Of a stretch of DNA of 64,000 nucleotides, positions 1 through 9,682 are shown one piece after another. Origin of the DNA: Pseudomonas putida (GTDB lineage Bacteria; Pseudomonadota; Gammaproteobacteria; Pseudomonadales; Pseudomonadaceae). Every line of letters starts with the position of its first letter. Position 1 is the first letter of the stretch. The position numbers and the translations under genes were made by a program. The stretch spans positions 4,402,001 to 4,466,000 of the forward strand of contig NZ_CP066306.1 in the NCBI RefSeq assembly GCF_016406145.1. The letters run 5' to 3'. The notes under the pieces were generated by a model that saw only the letters and a program-made list of their open reading frames with translations, was not told the DNA's origin and searched no databases.

Positions 1-43
1 CATGGAGCAGCGGCGCATGGTGCAGGAGATGATGGGGCGGTAA
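1..43 (+). CDS. C-terminal end of an unidentified gene (partial)
   Basis: An open frame entering from the left edge ends at the TAA at 41-43. Only about 13 codons are visible (…EQRRMVQEMMGR), which is too little to identify it. In P. aeruginosa the gene beside nadA encodes an M48-family periplasmic protease (BepA-like). By synteny this could be the same, but nothing in the visible residues proves it. It converges on nadA across a REP pair. Confidence 0.4.
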   Translation, partial: MEQRRMVQEMMGR

Positions 44-60
44 GGGGGCTGCTTTGCAGC

Positions 61-134
61 CCAATCGCCGGCAAGCCGGCTCCCACTGGGTTCTGAGCTG
101 CAGATATTGTGGGAGCCGGCTTGCCGGCGATTGG
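61..134. repeat. REP inverted pair (26-bp perfect arms)
   Basis: A 26-nt arm at 61-86 is exactly the reverse complement of 109-134, with a 22-nt loop. Each arm contains the short palindrome GCCGGCAAGCCGGC. The core recurs at about 1.4, 7.05, 22.3 and 45.0 kb, which identifies it as a REP element pair. It lies between two convergent genes and may also act as a transcription stop or mRNA stabiliser. Confidence 0.85.
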
Positions 135-137
135 GCC

Positions 138-1196
138 TCAGGCGTTACCCGACAGCTTGAGCCGAGCAGCCTGGGTGAAGTCCAGCATGCGGTTCAAAGG
201 CTTGATAGCCTTCGGCACCAGCGCCGGGTCAACGAAAATCTCGTTGCTGCCTTTGCGCAAGCAATCCAGCACCCGCTCCAGAGTATTCATCGCCATCCAC
301 GGGCAGTGCGCGCAGCTGCGGCAGGCCGCGCCGTTACCGGCGGTGGGGGCTTCGACGAATTCCTTGTCCGGGCACAACTGCTGCATCTTGTAGAAGATGC
401 CGCGGTCAGTGGCGACGATGAAGGTTTTGTTAGGCAGTGTCTGCGCGGCCTTGATCAGCTGGCTGGTGGAACCCACCGCATCGGCCAGGTCGATCACTGC
501 CTCTGGCGACTCCGGGTGCACCAGGATCGCCGCATCCGGATACAGCGCCTTCATATCCGCCAGCTGGCGCGACTTGAACTCTTCGTGGACGATGCAGGCA
601 CCGTCCCACAGCAGCATGTCGGCACCGGTCTGCTTCTGAATGTAACGGCCCAGGTGCTGGTCCGGGCCCCAGATGATGGTCTCGCCGTTGTCCATCAGGC
701 TTTCGACGATCTCCAGCGCGCAGCTCGAGGTCACGACCCAGTCGGCACGCGCTTTAACGGCGGCAGAGGTATTGGCATACACCACCACGGTACGCTCGGG
801 GTGCTGGTCACAGAAGGCCGAGAACTCTTCGACCGGGCAACCCAGGTCGAGCGAGCAGGTAGCCTCCAGGGTCGGCATCAGCACGCGTTTTTCCGGGGTG
901 AGGATCTTCGCGGTCTCGCCCATGAAGCGCACACCGGCGACGATCACCGTCTGGGCAGGGTGGTTCTTGCCGAAACGGGCCATTTCCAGCGAGTCGGACA
1001 CGCAACCGCCGGTCTCTTCGGCAAGCGCCTGGATAACCGGGTCACAGTAGTAATGGGCAACCAGCACGGCGTTCTGCGCCTTGAGCTCGGCAGCAATGGC
1101 CGCACGGTATTCGGCCTCCTGCTCGGCTGTCAGCGGGTTGGGCTGCTTGGCGTCGAGGTGGGCCTGAACCAACAGGCGTTCGGATATCTGGGTCAT
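138..1196 (-). CDS. nadA: Quinolinate synthase NadA
   Basis: NadA condenses iminoaspartate with dihydroxyacetone phosphate to give quinolinate in NAD biosynthesis, using an oxygen-sensitive [4Fe-4S] cluster. The 352-residue protein is full length and its ATG is at 1196. Conserved cysteine-bearing segments are visible: [23 protein letters not shown] and [14 protein letters not shown]. The early HYYCDP motif is also present. It is flanked by REP pairs on both sides and appears monocistronic. Confidence 0.96.
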   Translation of the reverse strand: MTQISERLLVQAHLDAKQPNPLTAEQEAEYRAAIAAELKAQNAVLVAHYYCDPVIQALAEETGGCVSDSLEMARFGKNHPAQTVIVAGVRFMGETAKILTPEKRVLMPTLEATCSLDLGCPVEEFSAFCDQHPERTVVVYANTSAAVKARADWVVTSSCALEIVESLMDNGETIIWGPDQHLGRYIQKQTGADMLLWDGACIVHEEFKSRQLADMKALYPDAAILVHPESPEAVIDLADAVGSTSQLIKAAQTLPNKTFIVATDRGIFYKMQQLCPDKEFVEAPTAGNGAACRSCAHCPWMAMNTLERVLDCLRKGSNEIFVDPALVPKAIKPLNRMLDFTQAARLKLSGNA

Positions 1197-1383
1197 GATC
1201 GCTGGACCTGCAGGCGCGCGTGCGCGTCAAATCGAGTGTATCACCCGGCCCTGACAGATCGGCTAAGGGCGCCGGACGGCAGGCAAGCCGCCACGGCCCT
1301 CTGCGGGCGCGGATTATTATCGGACGCCGAAGGCTACAGACAATCAAGGGATTTCTAAAGCGGTTTTTGTGTGGCCAGTACTG

Positions 1384-1476
1384 GCCTCATCGCCGGCAAG
1401 ACAGTTGCTCCCACAGGTGTGCACAGGCCATGAGGCTGTAGTCATCCTGCAGGAGCCGGCTTGCCGGCGATGAGGC
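1384..1476. repeat. REP inverted pair
   Basis: A 17-nt arm at 1384-1400 (GCCTCATCGCCGGCAAG) is the exact reverse complement of 1460-1476. The core matches the other REP units in the window. It sits between the start of nadA and the end of the DUF945 gene. Confidence 0.8.
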
Positions 1477-1494
1477 CGGCGCAGGCTCAATCAA

Positions 1495-3003
1495 TCAGCC
1501 CTGCGGCTGCATCGCCGCAAAGTGCGCCGCGAGGATCATGGCGAACTCTTCAACGGTCATCTTCTTGCCATTGAAGTCGACCATGCCATCGACGTAGTGC
1601 AGGCTAGCCACCACGTCATTGCCCTGCACGGTGGCCATGCCACTCTGCAGCGCCATCATCCCGACCATCTCACCCGCCTGACTGGATTGCATGGCAATCG
1701 CCTGGGCATCGGTCTGCCCTTCGAGCAACGCCTGCAAGGTCGCCAGGTCACCCATCATCGGTTTGGACAGCGACAGCTTGCTCTTCACCTGAGTGATAAG
1801 CTGCTTGCTCAACTGGTCAGGCGGCAGGTCGAAGGAGGTGGGGCTGGCGAAGTCCATCGACAGGTTGAACCGGCTCTCGCCGTTGGCCGTCTTGAACGAA
1901 AGGTTCTCCACCGCCACCTGCGGCTTGGATGCCAACAGTTGCTTCAGGTCGCCCTGGAACTTGGCCTTCTCTGCTTCATCCATCTGAATTTGGGGCATCG
2001 GCTGGCCAGCAGCAGCGGCCTGCTCGAACTCCGGCAGATGGGCCTGGTACCACTGCGACAGCGACTGCAAGGCCGGGGCGTTGAGCGACTTGATGCTGAC
2101 CGCCATCTGCCCGCTACCGACTGCGCGGCCATCCCAGCTGATGTCCGCGACCTTGTAATCCACGCGACCACCGACGGTATCGGGGCCATCGAGGGTTTGC
2201 AGGACGTGCTGCTCCAGGCCTTTGAGCAGCAGTACCTGCTGCTTGGGGCCCAGCGTCGCCTTGGCTTCGGCCAGCAGCACATCGACGTTACCGACATAGA
2301 TTGCGTCATGCTGGGTAGCGGCCAGGTTACCGCCGATTTTCAGGTCCTTGAGCTCGAACGTGGCCGGCGGGTGATCATCCCCGACCAACTTCATTTCGAA
2401 GCGATCGGCAGCGCCATGGAATTTCGACGCCTTGCCTTCACTGTCGCCACTGATCTGCAGCTGCATACCCGAAAAATCGAGGGTAGTGCCGTTGTCTTCG
2501 GCCAGCTTGACCGGCGCCAGGAGGATGCTGCCATCGACACTGCCGTCAAAGCCCAGGCTGGTTTGCGAGCTGACCGGGACCTTGTCGCCGGCGGCGGCGA
2601 ACCAGGGCGCGGTGAAGTCGTCCTTGTCCAGCGCACTGTTGCTGGCTGCCAGCACCGGCATCAGCTTGAGGGCCTTGACCCGCGACCAAGGGAACGGGCC
2701 GTGCTCGATCTGATCGGTTACACCCACATCGAAACTGACCGGCTCACCGTCAGACAGGTGAATGTCACGGACCTTGAGGCGATAGCGTGCGGTACTGGTG
2801 AAGAAGTGCTGCTCCAGCGAGGCCACTTCGATGGTCATGCTGCCGCCAACCCCGACAAGGGCCTTCTTCAACTGGGCATTGCCCTGATTGACGGCTTGCT
2901 CCAGCTGCGCAGGCAACTGCTTGCCGGTGTACCAGGCGCCAGCGGTGGTTACGACGGCAATGGCGATGGCCAGGCCGGAAAGGATGCCTACTGATTTCTT
3001 CAT
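1495..3003 (-). CDS. DUF945 (YdgA-like) family protein
   Basis: This 502-residue protein starts MKKSVGILSGLAIAIAVV, an N-terminal signal anchor that probably tethers it to the inner membrane. The rest is periplasmic and resembles the YdgA/DUF945 family, whose molecular role is poorly known. The open frame extends to 3129, but the extra 42 codons have no hydrophobic or conserved character, so the ATG at 3003, directly before the signal anchor, is preferred. The C-terminal part carries repeated phrases such as GMMALQSGMA. The region upstream (3004-3470) is AT-rich. Confidence 0.8.
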   Translation of the reverse strand: MKKSVGILSGLAIAIAVVTTAGAWYTGKQLPAQLEQAVNQGNAQLKKALVGVGGSMTIEVASLEQHFFTSTARYRLKVRDIHLSDGEPVSFDVGVTDQIEHGPFPWSRVKALKLMPVLAASNSALDKDDFTAPWFAAAGDKVPVSSQTSLGFDGSVDGSILLAPVKLAEDNGTTLDFSGMQLQISGDSEGKASKFHGAADRFEMKLVGDDHPPATFELKDLKIGGNLAATQHDAIYVGNVDVLLAEAKATLGPKQQVLLLKGLEQHVLQTLDGPDTVGGRVDYKVADISWDGRAVGSGQMAVSIKSLNAPALQSLSQWYQAHLPEFEQAAAAGQPMPQIQMDEAEKAKFQGDLKQLLASKPQVAVENLSFKTANGESRFNLSMDFASPTSFDLPPDQLSKQLITQVKSKLSLSKPMMGDLATLQALLEGQTDAQAIAMQSSQAGEMVGMMALQSGMATVQGNDVVASLHYVDGMVDFNGKKMTVEEFAMILAAHFAAMQPQG

Positions 3004-3469
3004 GAATAGAACCGATTGATGTCCATATGGGCGTGTTCGCAGCCAAGAGCTGCGGGGGAGCAGAATAGTATCACTCCCACCCCTCGCCCAAGGGTCGACA
3101 CGCGGACGAAATGAGCAATCGAGACCCACCTGACGCTAGCTTGGGAAACTTCCTATTCGTTAAATTTTACGAACATCTGAATCGATCAGAACCGCAAAAA
3201 AGCGCGCAAAAACCGAACATTACGATAGATAAATCGATAAATATTTCAATTTAGTAACATCTTGTCATGTTTAACTTGACACCAACCTACCCATCGTTTT
3301 TTATTTTCACCACCTTGCCCAGCGCCACACCACGAAGAAGAACAGACGCGCCGTCATGATGCCTCACCGCCCCTGCCCGCACGCCCCGCCTTCCTAGCCC
3401 AGGCACTGCCAGCTCGCCCCCGGCGCATCGCCTGCGCCTACCTATGCTCCAACAATAAAGGTGAACAAC
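3004..3469. promoter_or_regulatory. AT-rich divergent intergenic region
   Basis: These 466 bases separate the divergent DUF945 and transporter genes. The stretch from about 3150 to 3310 is clearly AT-rich compared with its surroundings. A TTGACA at 3278-3283 followed by T-rich sequence could be a sigma-70 promoter reading rightward, though the -10 is not clear. No gene-like frame other than the short leader at 3470 is supported. Confidence 0.4.
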
Positions 3470-3562
3470 ATGGAGCCTACCCGCTCGCCATTGCCGCATG
3501 CGCAATACAACCCGCCCGCCGTTCACGCCCAGCTGCAGGAGCCACGCCAGCATGCAGCCTGA
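3470..3562 (+). CDS. Possible 30-codon leader peptide overlapping the transporter start
   Basis: The ATG at 3470 is preceded by a good ribosome-binding site (AAAGGTG, about seven bases upstream). The frame encodes 30 residues beginning [10 protein letters not shown] and stops at 3560-3562, eight bases inside the next gene, whose ATG is at 3552. This arrangement would allow translational coupling. The peptide has no recognisable domain. It could instead be a chance frame, so confidence is modest. Confidence 0.35.
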   Translation: MEPTRSPLPHAQYNPPAVHAQLQEPRQHAA

Positions 3563-4904
3563 CCACAGCGCCACCGGCAACGGCCAACTCCGCAAAACCC
3601 TGCGCCTCTGGCACGTGATCATCATCGGCCTGGCTTACCTGACGCCGATGACCGTGTTCGACACTTTCGGCATCGTCTCGGGGATTACCGCAGGGCATGT
3701 GCCCAGCGCCTACATCCTGGCGCTGACCGGCATCCTGTTCACTGCCGTGAGCTACGGCACCCTGGTGCGCCGCTTCCCGCAATCGGGGTCTGCCTATACC
3801 TACACACAGCGCGCCATCAACCCGCATGTGGGCTTTCTGGTCGGCTGGTCGTCGCTGCTCGACTACCTGCTGCTGCCGATGGTCAATGCCTTGTTGGCCA
3901 AGCTCTACCTGTCGGCCATGTTCCCCGAAGTGCCGGAGTGGATCTGGGTAGCGGGCTTCGTCACCCTGATCAGCCTGATCAACATGCGCAGCGTCAACCT
4001 GGTGGCACACTTCAACCTGCTGTTCGTTGCCGTGCAGGTGGCGATCATCGCCGTGTTCATCTACCTGTGCGTACGTGGACTGGACCAGGGTGAAGGCTTG
4101 GGTACCGCGTGGAGCCTGCTGCCGTTCGCCGACAGCCAGACCCAGCTCAGCGCCCTGGCGGCCGGTGCGACCATCCTGTGCTTCTCGTTCCTGGGCTTCG
4201 ACGCCGTGACGTGCCTGTCCGAGGAAACCCGCGACCCGGCCAAGACCATCCCACGGGCGATCTTCCTGACCGCACTGATCGGCGGCCTGGTATTCATTAC
4301 CGTGTCGTACTTCATCCAGGCCTACTTCCCGACCATGGCACGCTTCCATGACCAAGAAGCGGCCCTGCCGGAAATTGCCCTGTACGTGGGTGGCAAGCTT
4401 TTCCAGTCGATCTTCATCGCCTGCACGGTGATCAACACCATCGCTTCGGGCCTGGCTTCGCAAACCAGCGTCTCGCGCCTGTTGTACGTGATGGGACGTG
4501 ACAAGGTGATTCCCGCAGGCATCTTTGCTCGCCTGCACCCGCGCTACAAAACACCGGTGCTTAACATCGCAGTGGTCGGACTGATTTCGCTGTCGGCGAT
4601 CTTCTTCGATCTGGTTACCGCCACCTCGATCATCAACTTCGGGGCACTGGTGGCGTTCAGCTTCGTCAACCTGTCGGTGATCAACCACTGCTATCTGCGT
4701 GAAGGCAATCGCCAAGGGCTGGCGAACAAGCTCATGTACCTGATACTGCCGACCATCGGTTTCTGCATCATCGTGTCGCTGTGGCTAGACCTTAACGAGC
4801 ACTCGCTGATGTTCGGCGGGGTGTGGGCGCTACTTGGCCTGGTGTACCTGGCCTGGCTGACCAAGGCCTTCACTGCCGCCCCCCCGAACTACGTTGCCGA
4901 ATGA
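3552..4904 (+). CDS. APC-superfamily amino acid/polyamine permease
   Basis: A 450-residue integral membrane protein with about 12 hydrophobic segments and APC-family sequence throughout. Examples are [19 protein letters not shown] in TM1 and [14 protein letters not shown] in the TM6 region, where APC transporters bind substrate. The overall look is that of PuuP-like putrescine/amino-acid importers. The ATG at 3552 has an AGGAG ten bases upstream. A start at 3498 is also open but lacks a ribosome-binding site and adds non-conserved residues. The next gene is a chemoreceptor of the polyamine-sensing McpU type, which supports a polyamine or amino-acid substrate. That assignment is inference. Confidence 0.85.
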   Translation: MQPDHSATGNGQLRKTLRLWHVIIIGLAYLTPMTVFDTFGIVSGITAGHVPSAYILALTGILFTAVSYGTLVRRFPQSGSAYTYTQRAINPHVGFLVGWSSLLDYLLLPMVNALLAKLYLSAMFPEVPEWIWVAGFVTLISLINMRSVNLVAHFNLLFVAVQVAIIAVFIYLCVRGLDQGEGLGTAWSLLPFADSQTQLSALAAGATILCFSFLGFDAVTCLSEETRDPAKTIPRAIFLTALIGGLVFITVSYFIQAYFPTMARFHDQEAALPEIALYVGGKLFQSIFIACTVINTIASGLASQTSVSRLLYVMGRDKVIPAGIFARLHPRYKTPVLNIAVVGLISLSAIFFDLVTATSIINFGALVAFSFVNLSVINHCYLREGNRQGLANKLMYLILPTIGFCIIVSLWLDLNEHSLMFGGVWALLGLVYLAWLTKAFTAAPPNYVAE

Positions 4905-4970
4905 CACTTGCCATCTACACCGCCCGCGCCTGAACGCGGGCGTTGTCCTTGCACGAAAAGGAAAGCTTTC

Positions 4971-7037
4971 ATGCCGCTGCGTCGCCTTTCTATCCAGTGG
5001 AAGATCACCCTGCTCGCCGGCCTGTGCCTGCTGGTCATCGTCGCGCTACTGGTGGCCACCTCGCTGACCCAGGCACAGCGCAGTGCAGCCTTGGTCAGCC
5101 AGGCCAACAGTGAGATGCTCGACCACAGCGCGCGCCTGCGCCTGCAGGCCCACGGCGAAACCCAGACCCTGCGCATTCAGCGCTATTTCATGGACGCCTA
5201 CCAGTACGCCAACGGCTTTGCCCGCCTGGTGCAGGTGCTCAAAGCCCACGGCGCTAGCGACCTACGCGCCGAATTGACACGCCAGGCTCGCACCAGTCTG
5301 GCTGGCAACCCGGACGTGATAGGGCTTTATGTGGTGTTCCAGCCCAACGCCCTGGACCACCAGGACAGCCAGTTCGTTGCCCAGGAGGCGGTCGGCAGCA
5401 ACGACAGCGGGCGCTTTTCGCTGTACTGGTCGCAGCCCAGCCCAGGCAACCTTGAGCGGGAGGCCATGCCTGAAGCGATGCTGGCCGACAGCACGGTTGG
5501 CGCCAACGGGGGGGCACAGAACCGCTGGCTGACCTGCCCTCAGGAAACGGCCAAGGCCTGCGTGATCGAGCCCTACCTCGACGAGGTGAATGGCCGCCAG
5601 GTACTGATGACGAGCATCGCCCTCCCCCTGCTGGAAGCCGGCAAGGTGGTAGGCGTAGTTGGCCTGGACATCGGCCTGGACAACCTGCAGCAGTTGAGTC
5701 TGGAAGGCCGCCAGGAGCTGTTCGATGGCCAGGGCCAGGTGAGCATCGTCAGCAATACCGGCTTGCTGGCCGGGCACAGCCGCGACGCCAGCAAGCTGGG
5801 CACTTTCCTGAGCAACGACGTGGCGCAGGGCCTGCTGCGCGTCGGTCGCCCGTTCGCCCCGATCCCCGGCGCCGCCCCCTGGCAGGTGCTGCTGGAACTG
5901 CCCGAAGCTGTGCTTCAAGCACCCGCCGTCGCTCTCAATCAAAGGCTGAGCGAACACAACCAAAGCGCCAATCTGACCAGCCTGCTGATCGGCCTGGGTG
6001 CCGCGATCGTCGGCCTGCTGTTGGTTTGGCTGACCGCACGCGGTGTGACACGACCAATCCTGGCCGTAGCAGCACGCCTCGAGGATATCGCCAGCGGTGA
6101 GGGCGACCTGACTCGGCGCCTGGACTACGCGCGCCAGGACGAACTGGGCCAGTTGAGCGGCTGGTTCAACCGCTTCCTCGACAAGCTGCAACCGGTGATT
6201 GCCCAAGTCAAAGGCTCGCTGCTCGAAGCCCGCGGCACCGCCGATCAGTCCGCAGCCATCGCCAGCCAGACCAGCAGCGGCATGCAGCAGCAACAGCGCG
6301 AGATCGAGCAAGTGGCCACCGCCGCCAACGAGATGAGCGCAACTGCCCAGGATGTCGCCCACAACGCGGCACAAGCAGCCCAGGCCGCGCGCGGCGCCGA
6401 CCAAGCGAGCCGCGAAGGCCTGCAACTGATCGCCAGCACCCGCCAGGCGATTGACACCCTGGCAGCCGGGATGGATGCCGCCATGGTCGAGGCGCGCGCA
6501 CTGGAGCAGCGCAGCGAGCAGATCGGCTCGGTACTGGAGGTGATCCGCGCCATTGCCGAGCAGACCAACCTATTGGCCCTAAACGCCGCCATCGAAGCGG
6601 CCCGCGCTGGCGAGGCCGGGCGGGGTTTTGCCGTGGTGGCCGACGAGGTACGCAGCCTGGCGCAGCGCACCCAGGTGTCGGTGGAAGAAATCCGCCAGGT
6701 CATCGAGGGCCTGCAGCAAGGTACCCAGGATGTGGTCGGCGCCATGCATGATGGGCAGAAACAGGCGCAGGCCAGCGCCTCCCGGATGGAACAGGCACTG
6801 CCGACGCTGCAGCGGATCGGTGAAGCGGTGGCGGTGATCAGCGACATGAACCTGCAGATCGCTTCGGCCGCTGAAGAACAGAGCGCTGTGGCCGAGGAAG
6901 TTAACCGAAACGTGGCCGGGATCCGCGATGTGACTGAATCGCTATCGGGCCAGGCTGATGAGTCAGCGCGCATCAGCCAAGCGCTGAACCGCCTGGCCAA
7001 TCAGCAGCAGGCTTTGATGGAGCAGTTTCGCGTTTAG
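4971..7037 (+). CDS. mcpU: Methyl-accepting chemotaxis protein, McpU-like (dCACHE)
   Basis: A 688-residue chemoreceptor. TM1 is at about residues 12-34 and a large periplasmic double-CACHE sensor runs to about 335. TM2 is at about 336-358, followed by a HAMP domain and a signalling helix bundle. The hairpin tip contains the invariant [18 protein letters not shown] near residue 530. There is no C-terminal CheR-tethering pentapeptide. The ATG at 4971 is preceded by AAAGGAAAG, which decides it over an upstream in-frame start at 4908. Length, neighbours and sensor type match McpU (PP_1228) of P. putida KT2440, which responds to polyamines. The ligand here is inferred from that. Confidence 0.9.
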   Translation: MPLRRLSIQWKITLLAGLCLLVIVALLVATSLTQAQRSAALVSQANSEMLDHSARLRLQAHGETQTLRIQRYFMDAYQYANGFARLVQVLKAHGASDLRAELTRQARTSLAGNPDVIGLYVVFQPNALDHQDSQFVAQEAVGSNDSGRFSLYWSQPSPGNLEREAMPEAMLADSTVGANGGAQNRWLTCPQETAKACVIEPYLDEVNGRQVLMTSIALPLLEAGKVVGVVGLDIGLDNLQQLSLEGRQELFDGQGQVSIVSNTGLLAGHSRDASKLGTFLSNDVAQGLLRVGRPFAPIPGAAPWQVLLELPEAVLQAPAVALNQRLSEHNQSANLTSLLIGLGAAIVGLLLVWLTARGVTRPILAVAARLEDIASGEGDLTRRLDYARQDELGQLSGWFNRFLDKLQPVIAQVKGSLLEARGTADQSAAIASQTSSGMQQQQREIEQVATAANEMSATAQDVAHNAAQAAQAARGADQASREGLQLIASTRQAIDTLAAGMDAAMVEARALEQRSEQIGSVLEVIRAIAEQTNLLALNAAIEAARAGEAGRGFAVVADEVRSLAQRTQVSVEEIRQVIEGLQQGTQDVVGAMHDGQKQAQASASRMEQALPTLQRIGEAVAVISDMNLQIASAAEEQSAVAEEVNRNVAGIRDVTESLSGQADESARISQALNRLANQQQALMEQFRV

Positions 7038-7038
7038 T

Positions 7039-7084
7039 CTGTACGGGCCCCATCACCGGCTTGCCGGCGATTGGGCCCGTACAG
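7039..7084. terminator. REP-containing hairpin after the chemoreceptor
   Basis: A perfect 12-bp outer stem (CTGTACGGGCCC at 7039-7050 with its complement at 7073-7084) encloses a single REP core, CCGGCTTGCCGGCGAT. It begins immediately after the chemoreceptor stop codon. It has no T-run, so it may be an attenuating or stabilising hairpin rather than a strict intrinsic terminator. Confidence 0.65.
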
Positions 7085-7113
7085 GCACCCCACCTTTTGA
7101 ACGAGTTTTACCC

Positions 7114-8073
7114 ATGGAAACACCCAAAAAATCCCACTTCTTCGATATCAACAGCGAACAGGGCCTACTACGCACCTCGATAGCCGTCACCCTGTTCATC
7201 GCCACCATCGGCATTGCCTTCGGCCTGGCGTCCGGCTCGTTCTCTATCATTTTCGACGGTGTGTACTCGCTGGCCGACGCCGGCATGAGCGGCCTGTCGC
7301 TGGTAGTGGTCAAGCTGATCACTTCGCACGCCACCAGCCGGCACGTGTCACGCAAGCTACGCGAACGCTTCACCATGGGCTTCTGGCACCTGGAGCCGAT
7401 GGTACTGGCGCTAAATGGCATCCTGCTCAGCGGTGTGGCGCTCTACGCCCTGATCAACGCCGTCAGCAGCCTGCTCGAAGGCGGACGCCACCTGGAATTC
7501 GGCATTGCCATGGTTTATGCGGCACTGACCGTGATCGCCTGCGCGACCATCGCTGCAGTCGAAGCGCGGGCCAACCGCGAGCTGAACTCGGATTTCGTGC
7601 GCATGGACGTCAAGGGTTGGGTGATGTCGGCCAGCATCACCGCAGCGTTGCTCATCGCCTTCTGCTTTGGCTTTGCCGTGCAGGGCACGCAGTGGGAGTG
7701 GGTATCGCCGTACATCGACCCGGCGGTACTGGCGCTGGTGTGCCTGGTCATCATTCCCTTGCCGCTGTCGGTTGTGCGCCAGGCCATGGCGGATATCTTT
7801 CTGGTGACACCTGGCGACCTGATGCTGCACGTAGATGAGGTGGCCGGTGCGTTCGTGGCACGCCACGGACTGGAATCCTATCGGGCTTACGTGGCCAAGG
7901 TCGGCCGCTCTCGGGAAATCGAGCTGTATTTCATCGTGCCCAAGCACCTTCCAGCCAAAAGCATTGAAGAGTGGGATGCGCTGCGCTGCGAAGTCGGTGA
8001 TGCGATTGGCGGTGAAGGACCGGATCGCTGGTTGACGGTAGTGTTTACCGCAGACCCTGAGTGGGCTGAATAA
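7114..8073 (+). CDS. Cation diffusion facilitator-like membrane protein
   Basis: A 319-residue protein with about six membrane segments and a soluble C-terminal region of CDF type. The TM2 motif reads FDGVYSLADAG. The usual CDF pattern here is D-x-x-H-S-L-x-D, so the two aspartates are kept but the histidine is tyrosine. TM5 reads MDVKGWVMS, again without the usual histidine. Metal specificity therefore may differ from the zinc exporters. The gene follows the chemoreceptor and has its own ATG at 7114. Confidence 0.8.
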   Translation: METPKKSHFFDINSEQGLLRTSIAVTLFIATIGIAFGLASGSFSIIFDGVYSLADAGMSGLSLVVVKLITSHATSRHVSRKLRERFTMGFWHLEPMVLALNGILLSGVALYALINAVSSLLEGGRHLEFGIAMVYAALTVIACATIAAVEARANRELNSDFVRMDVKGWVMSASITAALLIAFCFGFAVQGTQWEWVSPYIDPAVLALVCLVIIPLPLSVVRQAMADIFLVTPGDLMLHVDEVAGAFVARHGLESYRAYVAKVGRSREIELYFIVPKHLPAKSIEEWDALRCEVGDAIGGEGPDRWLTVVFTADPEWAE

Positions 8074-8337
8074 GGATGGGCAAGAGCAACTGGATACCAG
8101 TGGGTATGAACTGAACAGTCGGCCGCCCAGCGTTTGCAGAACAACCGCCTTGAGCTGATCTGCAAGGTCAGGGCAGTGCCTTCCTCGGCATTATCCCTAC
8201 CGTTAGTCGGATATTTCTGAGGGTTCCAACGCAACGGCTAGCCTCCAGCCTAGCGTCAGGGATAACGCTGAACATTAGGTCCATGAAGGGCCCGTACGCC
8301 TCGTCGTCCCGACGCTTTATCTGCTGAGGAGACGATA
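8074..8337. promoter_or_regulatory. Upstream region of the cytochrome/GMC operon
   Basis: These 264 bases precede an operon that looks inserted between conserved core genes. A strong ribosome-binding site (GAGGAGA) sits just before the ATG at 8338. Several short inverted motifs around CTAGC/GCTAG occur near 8237-8256. No promoter can be assigned with confidence. Confidence 0.35.
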
Positions 8338-9678
8338 ATGAAAATAACCCTGAAACGGTTGGCGTGCCTGGGAGCAAGCTTCACCAGCGCGCTTGCCATG
8401 GCCGATGCGGCTAGCCCGCCAGTGCTTTCACCTGCGATTCCCTTCGACGTCACCGCTACCCCACCCTTCACCCTGGATAACCTGCAACACGATTTCGACG
8501 TGCTGTCGTGGCAGACATTCGTTGCCCTGAACTGGCCCGCCAACGCCGACGGCAGCGCCAACACCTCGGCGAAGATGGGCGCGCCGGGGCAGACGGTTTG
8601 GGAGTCGTGGAAGGAGAGCTACGAGATTTTCCTGCCCCAAGGCCAGAAGCCGGTCGCCTGGAACCAGAAGGCGCCGCTACCCGCCGCCTGCCAAGGCAAG
8701 GGTGACCTGCCCGTCCTGCAACAGATGGGCAAGGTCGCCGGTGTGCTCGACGAATTCATTCAGCCGTTCAAGACCGGCCCACTGGTGGACCAGAACGGCA
8801 CCTACACGCGCAACGCGATCATGGTCAACCAGCCGATGTTCGATGACATCGTCAACAATGGCCTGTACAGCAAGGAGGGCCAGCAAGCATTCCTGAGCAA
8901 GGCCGAGAACCGCATCGCATTCGCCTGCGGGTCGCAGAAGGCCGAGCAGGTCGGCGCGATCATGGTCAAGTCGGCCTGGAAGGTACTCGGCGGCAACGAC
9001 AACCCGCAGGACTTCCACGCCGTCGACGCCTTGGTCTACACCCCCGGCAACGCCGACCCGAACAAGGGCGCGGTGATCCCCGAGTCGTGCAGCGCGCAGA
9101 AGGTCGGGCTGGTCGGTCTGCACATCGTGCACAAGACCCAGGCCGCGCCGCAGTGGGTATGGTCGAGCTTCGAGCACGTGCGCAACGTGCCGGAAAAGAC
9201 CACACCGATGAACGAGCGCAAGGGCCCCTACCTGTTCTACGACGCCCAAGCCAGCGACCGCCCGGTGAACGAGCCGCCAGCGCAGCCGTGGGACCCATCG
9301 AAGAAAGCCACGCCTTCGCAGATCGTGCGGGAAATCCCGCTCACCACCGCGACACACCAGCTCAACGCGCAGTGGCAAAGCGCGCTCAAGGGCACTGTGT
9401 GGGCCAACTACCAGTTGATCAGCACCCAGTGGCCGACCGACCCCGCCGATGACTGCAAAGTACCGTCGCCAACCAATCCGCTGGGCACGCCTGCGCCGAA
9501 CTTCCTGGCCAACGCCACGCTGGAAACCTACAACCAGGGCACTACGCCGCAGGCTTCGTCCAGTTGCATGGAGTGCCACAACAACGCGACCACCCGCGTG
9601 ACCCAGTCACCGCGCACCAGCTTCGCCGATTTCACCTTCCTGCTTGAACGTGCCCAATCCACTGGCGCCAAGGAGTGA
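8338..9678 (+). CDS. Exported c-type cytochrome-like protein (single CxxCH)
   Basis: This 446-residue protein has a Sec-type signal peptide (MKITLKRLACLGASFTSALAMADA, cleavage after about residue 24). It has one heme-c attachment motif, CMECH, at residues 410-414. The rest does not resemble the triheme cytochrome subunits of gluconate or FAD-glucose dehydrogenases. It has its own conserved look, with phrases such as DVLSWQTFVALNWP and EHVRNVP. The gene is first in an operon with a dehydrogenase small subunit and a GMC flavoprotein, so a role as periplasmic electron acceptor is inferred. Exact family unknown to me. The ATG follows GAGGAG. Confidence 0.75.
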   Translation: MKITLKRLACLGASFTSALAMADAASPPVLSPAIPFDVTATPPFTLDNLQHDFDVLSWQTFVALNWPANADGSANTSAKMGAPGQTVWESWKESYEIFLPQGQKPVAWNQKAPLPAACQGKGDLPVLQQMGKVAGVLDEFIQPFKTGPLVDQNGTYTRNAIMVNQPMFDDIVNNGLYSKEGQQAFLSKAENRIAFACGSQKAEQVGAIMVKSAWKVLGGNDNPQDFHAVDALVYTPGNADPNKGAVIPESCSAQKVGLVGLHIVHKTQAAPQWVWSSFEHVRNVPEKTTPMNERKGPYLFYDAQASDRPVNEPPAQPWDPSKKATPSQIVREIPLTTATHQLNAQWQSALKGTVWANYQLISTQWPTDPADDCKVPSPTNPLGTPAPNFLANATLETYNQGTTPQASSSCMECHNNATTRVTQSPRTSFADFTFLLERAQSTGAKE

Positions 9679-9682
9679 TGCC

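Noticed and set aside
54..1358. 434-codon plus-strand frame opposite nadA
   Set aside because: It lies antisense to a clear full-length nadA, has a shadow-type composition rich in Arg, Gly and His, and shows no motif. Long antisense frames are common in GC-rich DNA.
3477..4715. 412-codon minus-strand frame opposite the permease
   Set aside because: Low-complexity shadow rich in His, Gln and Arg, incompatible with the clear permease on the other strand.
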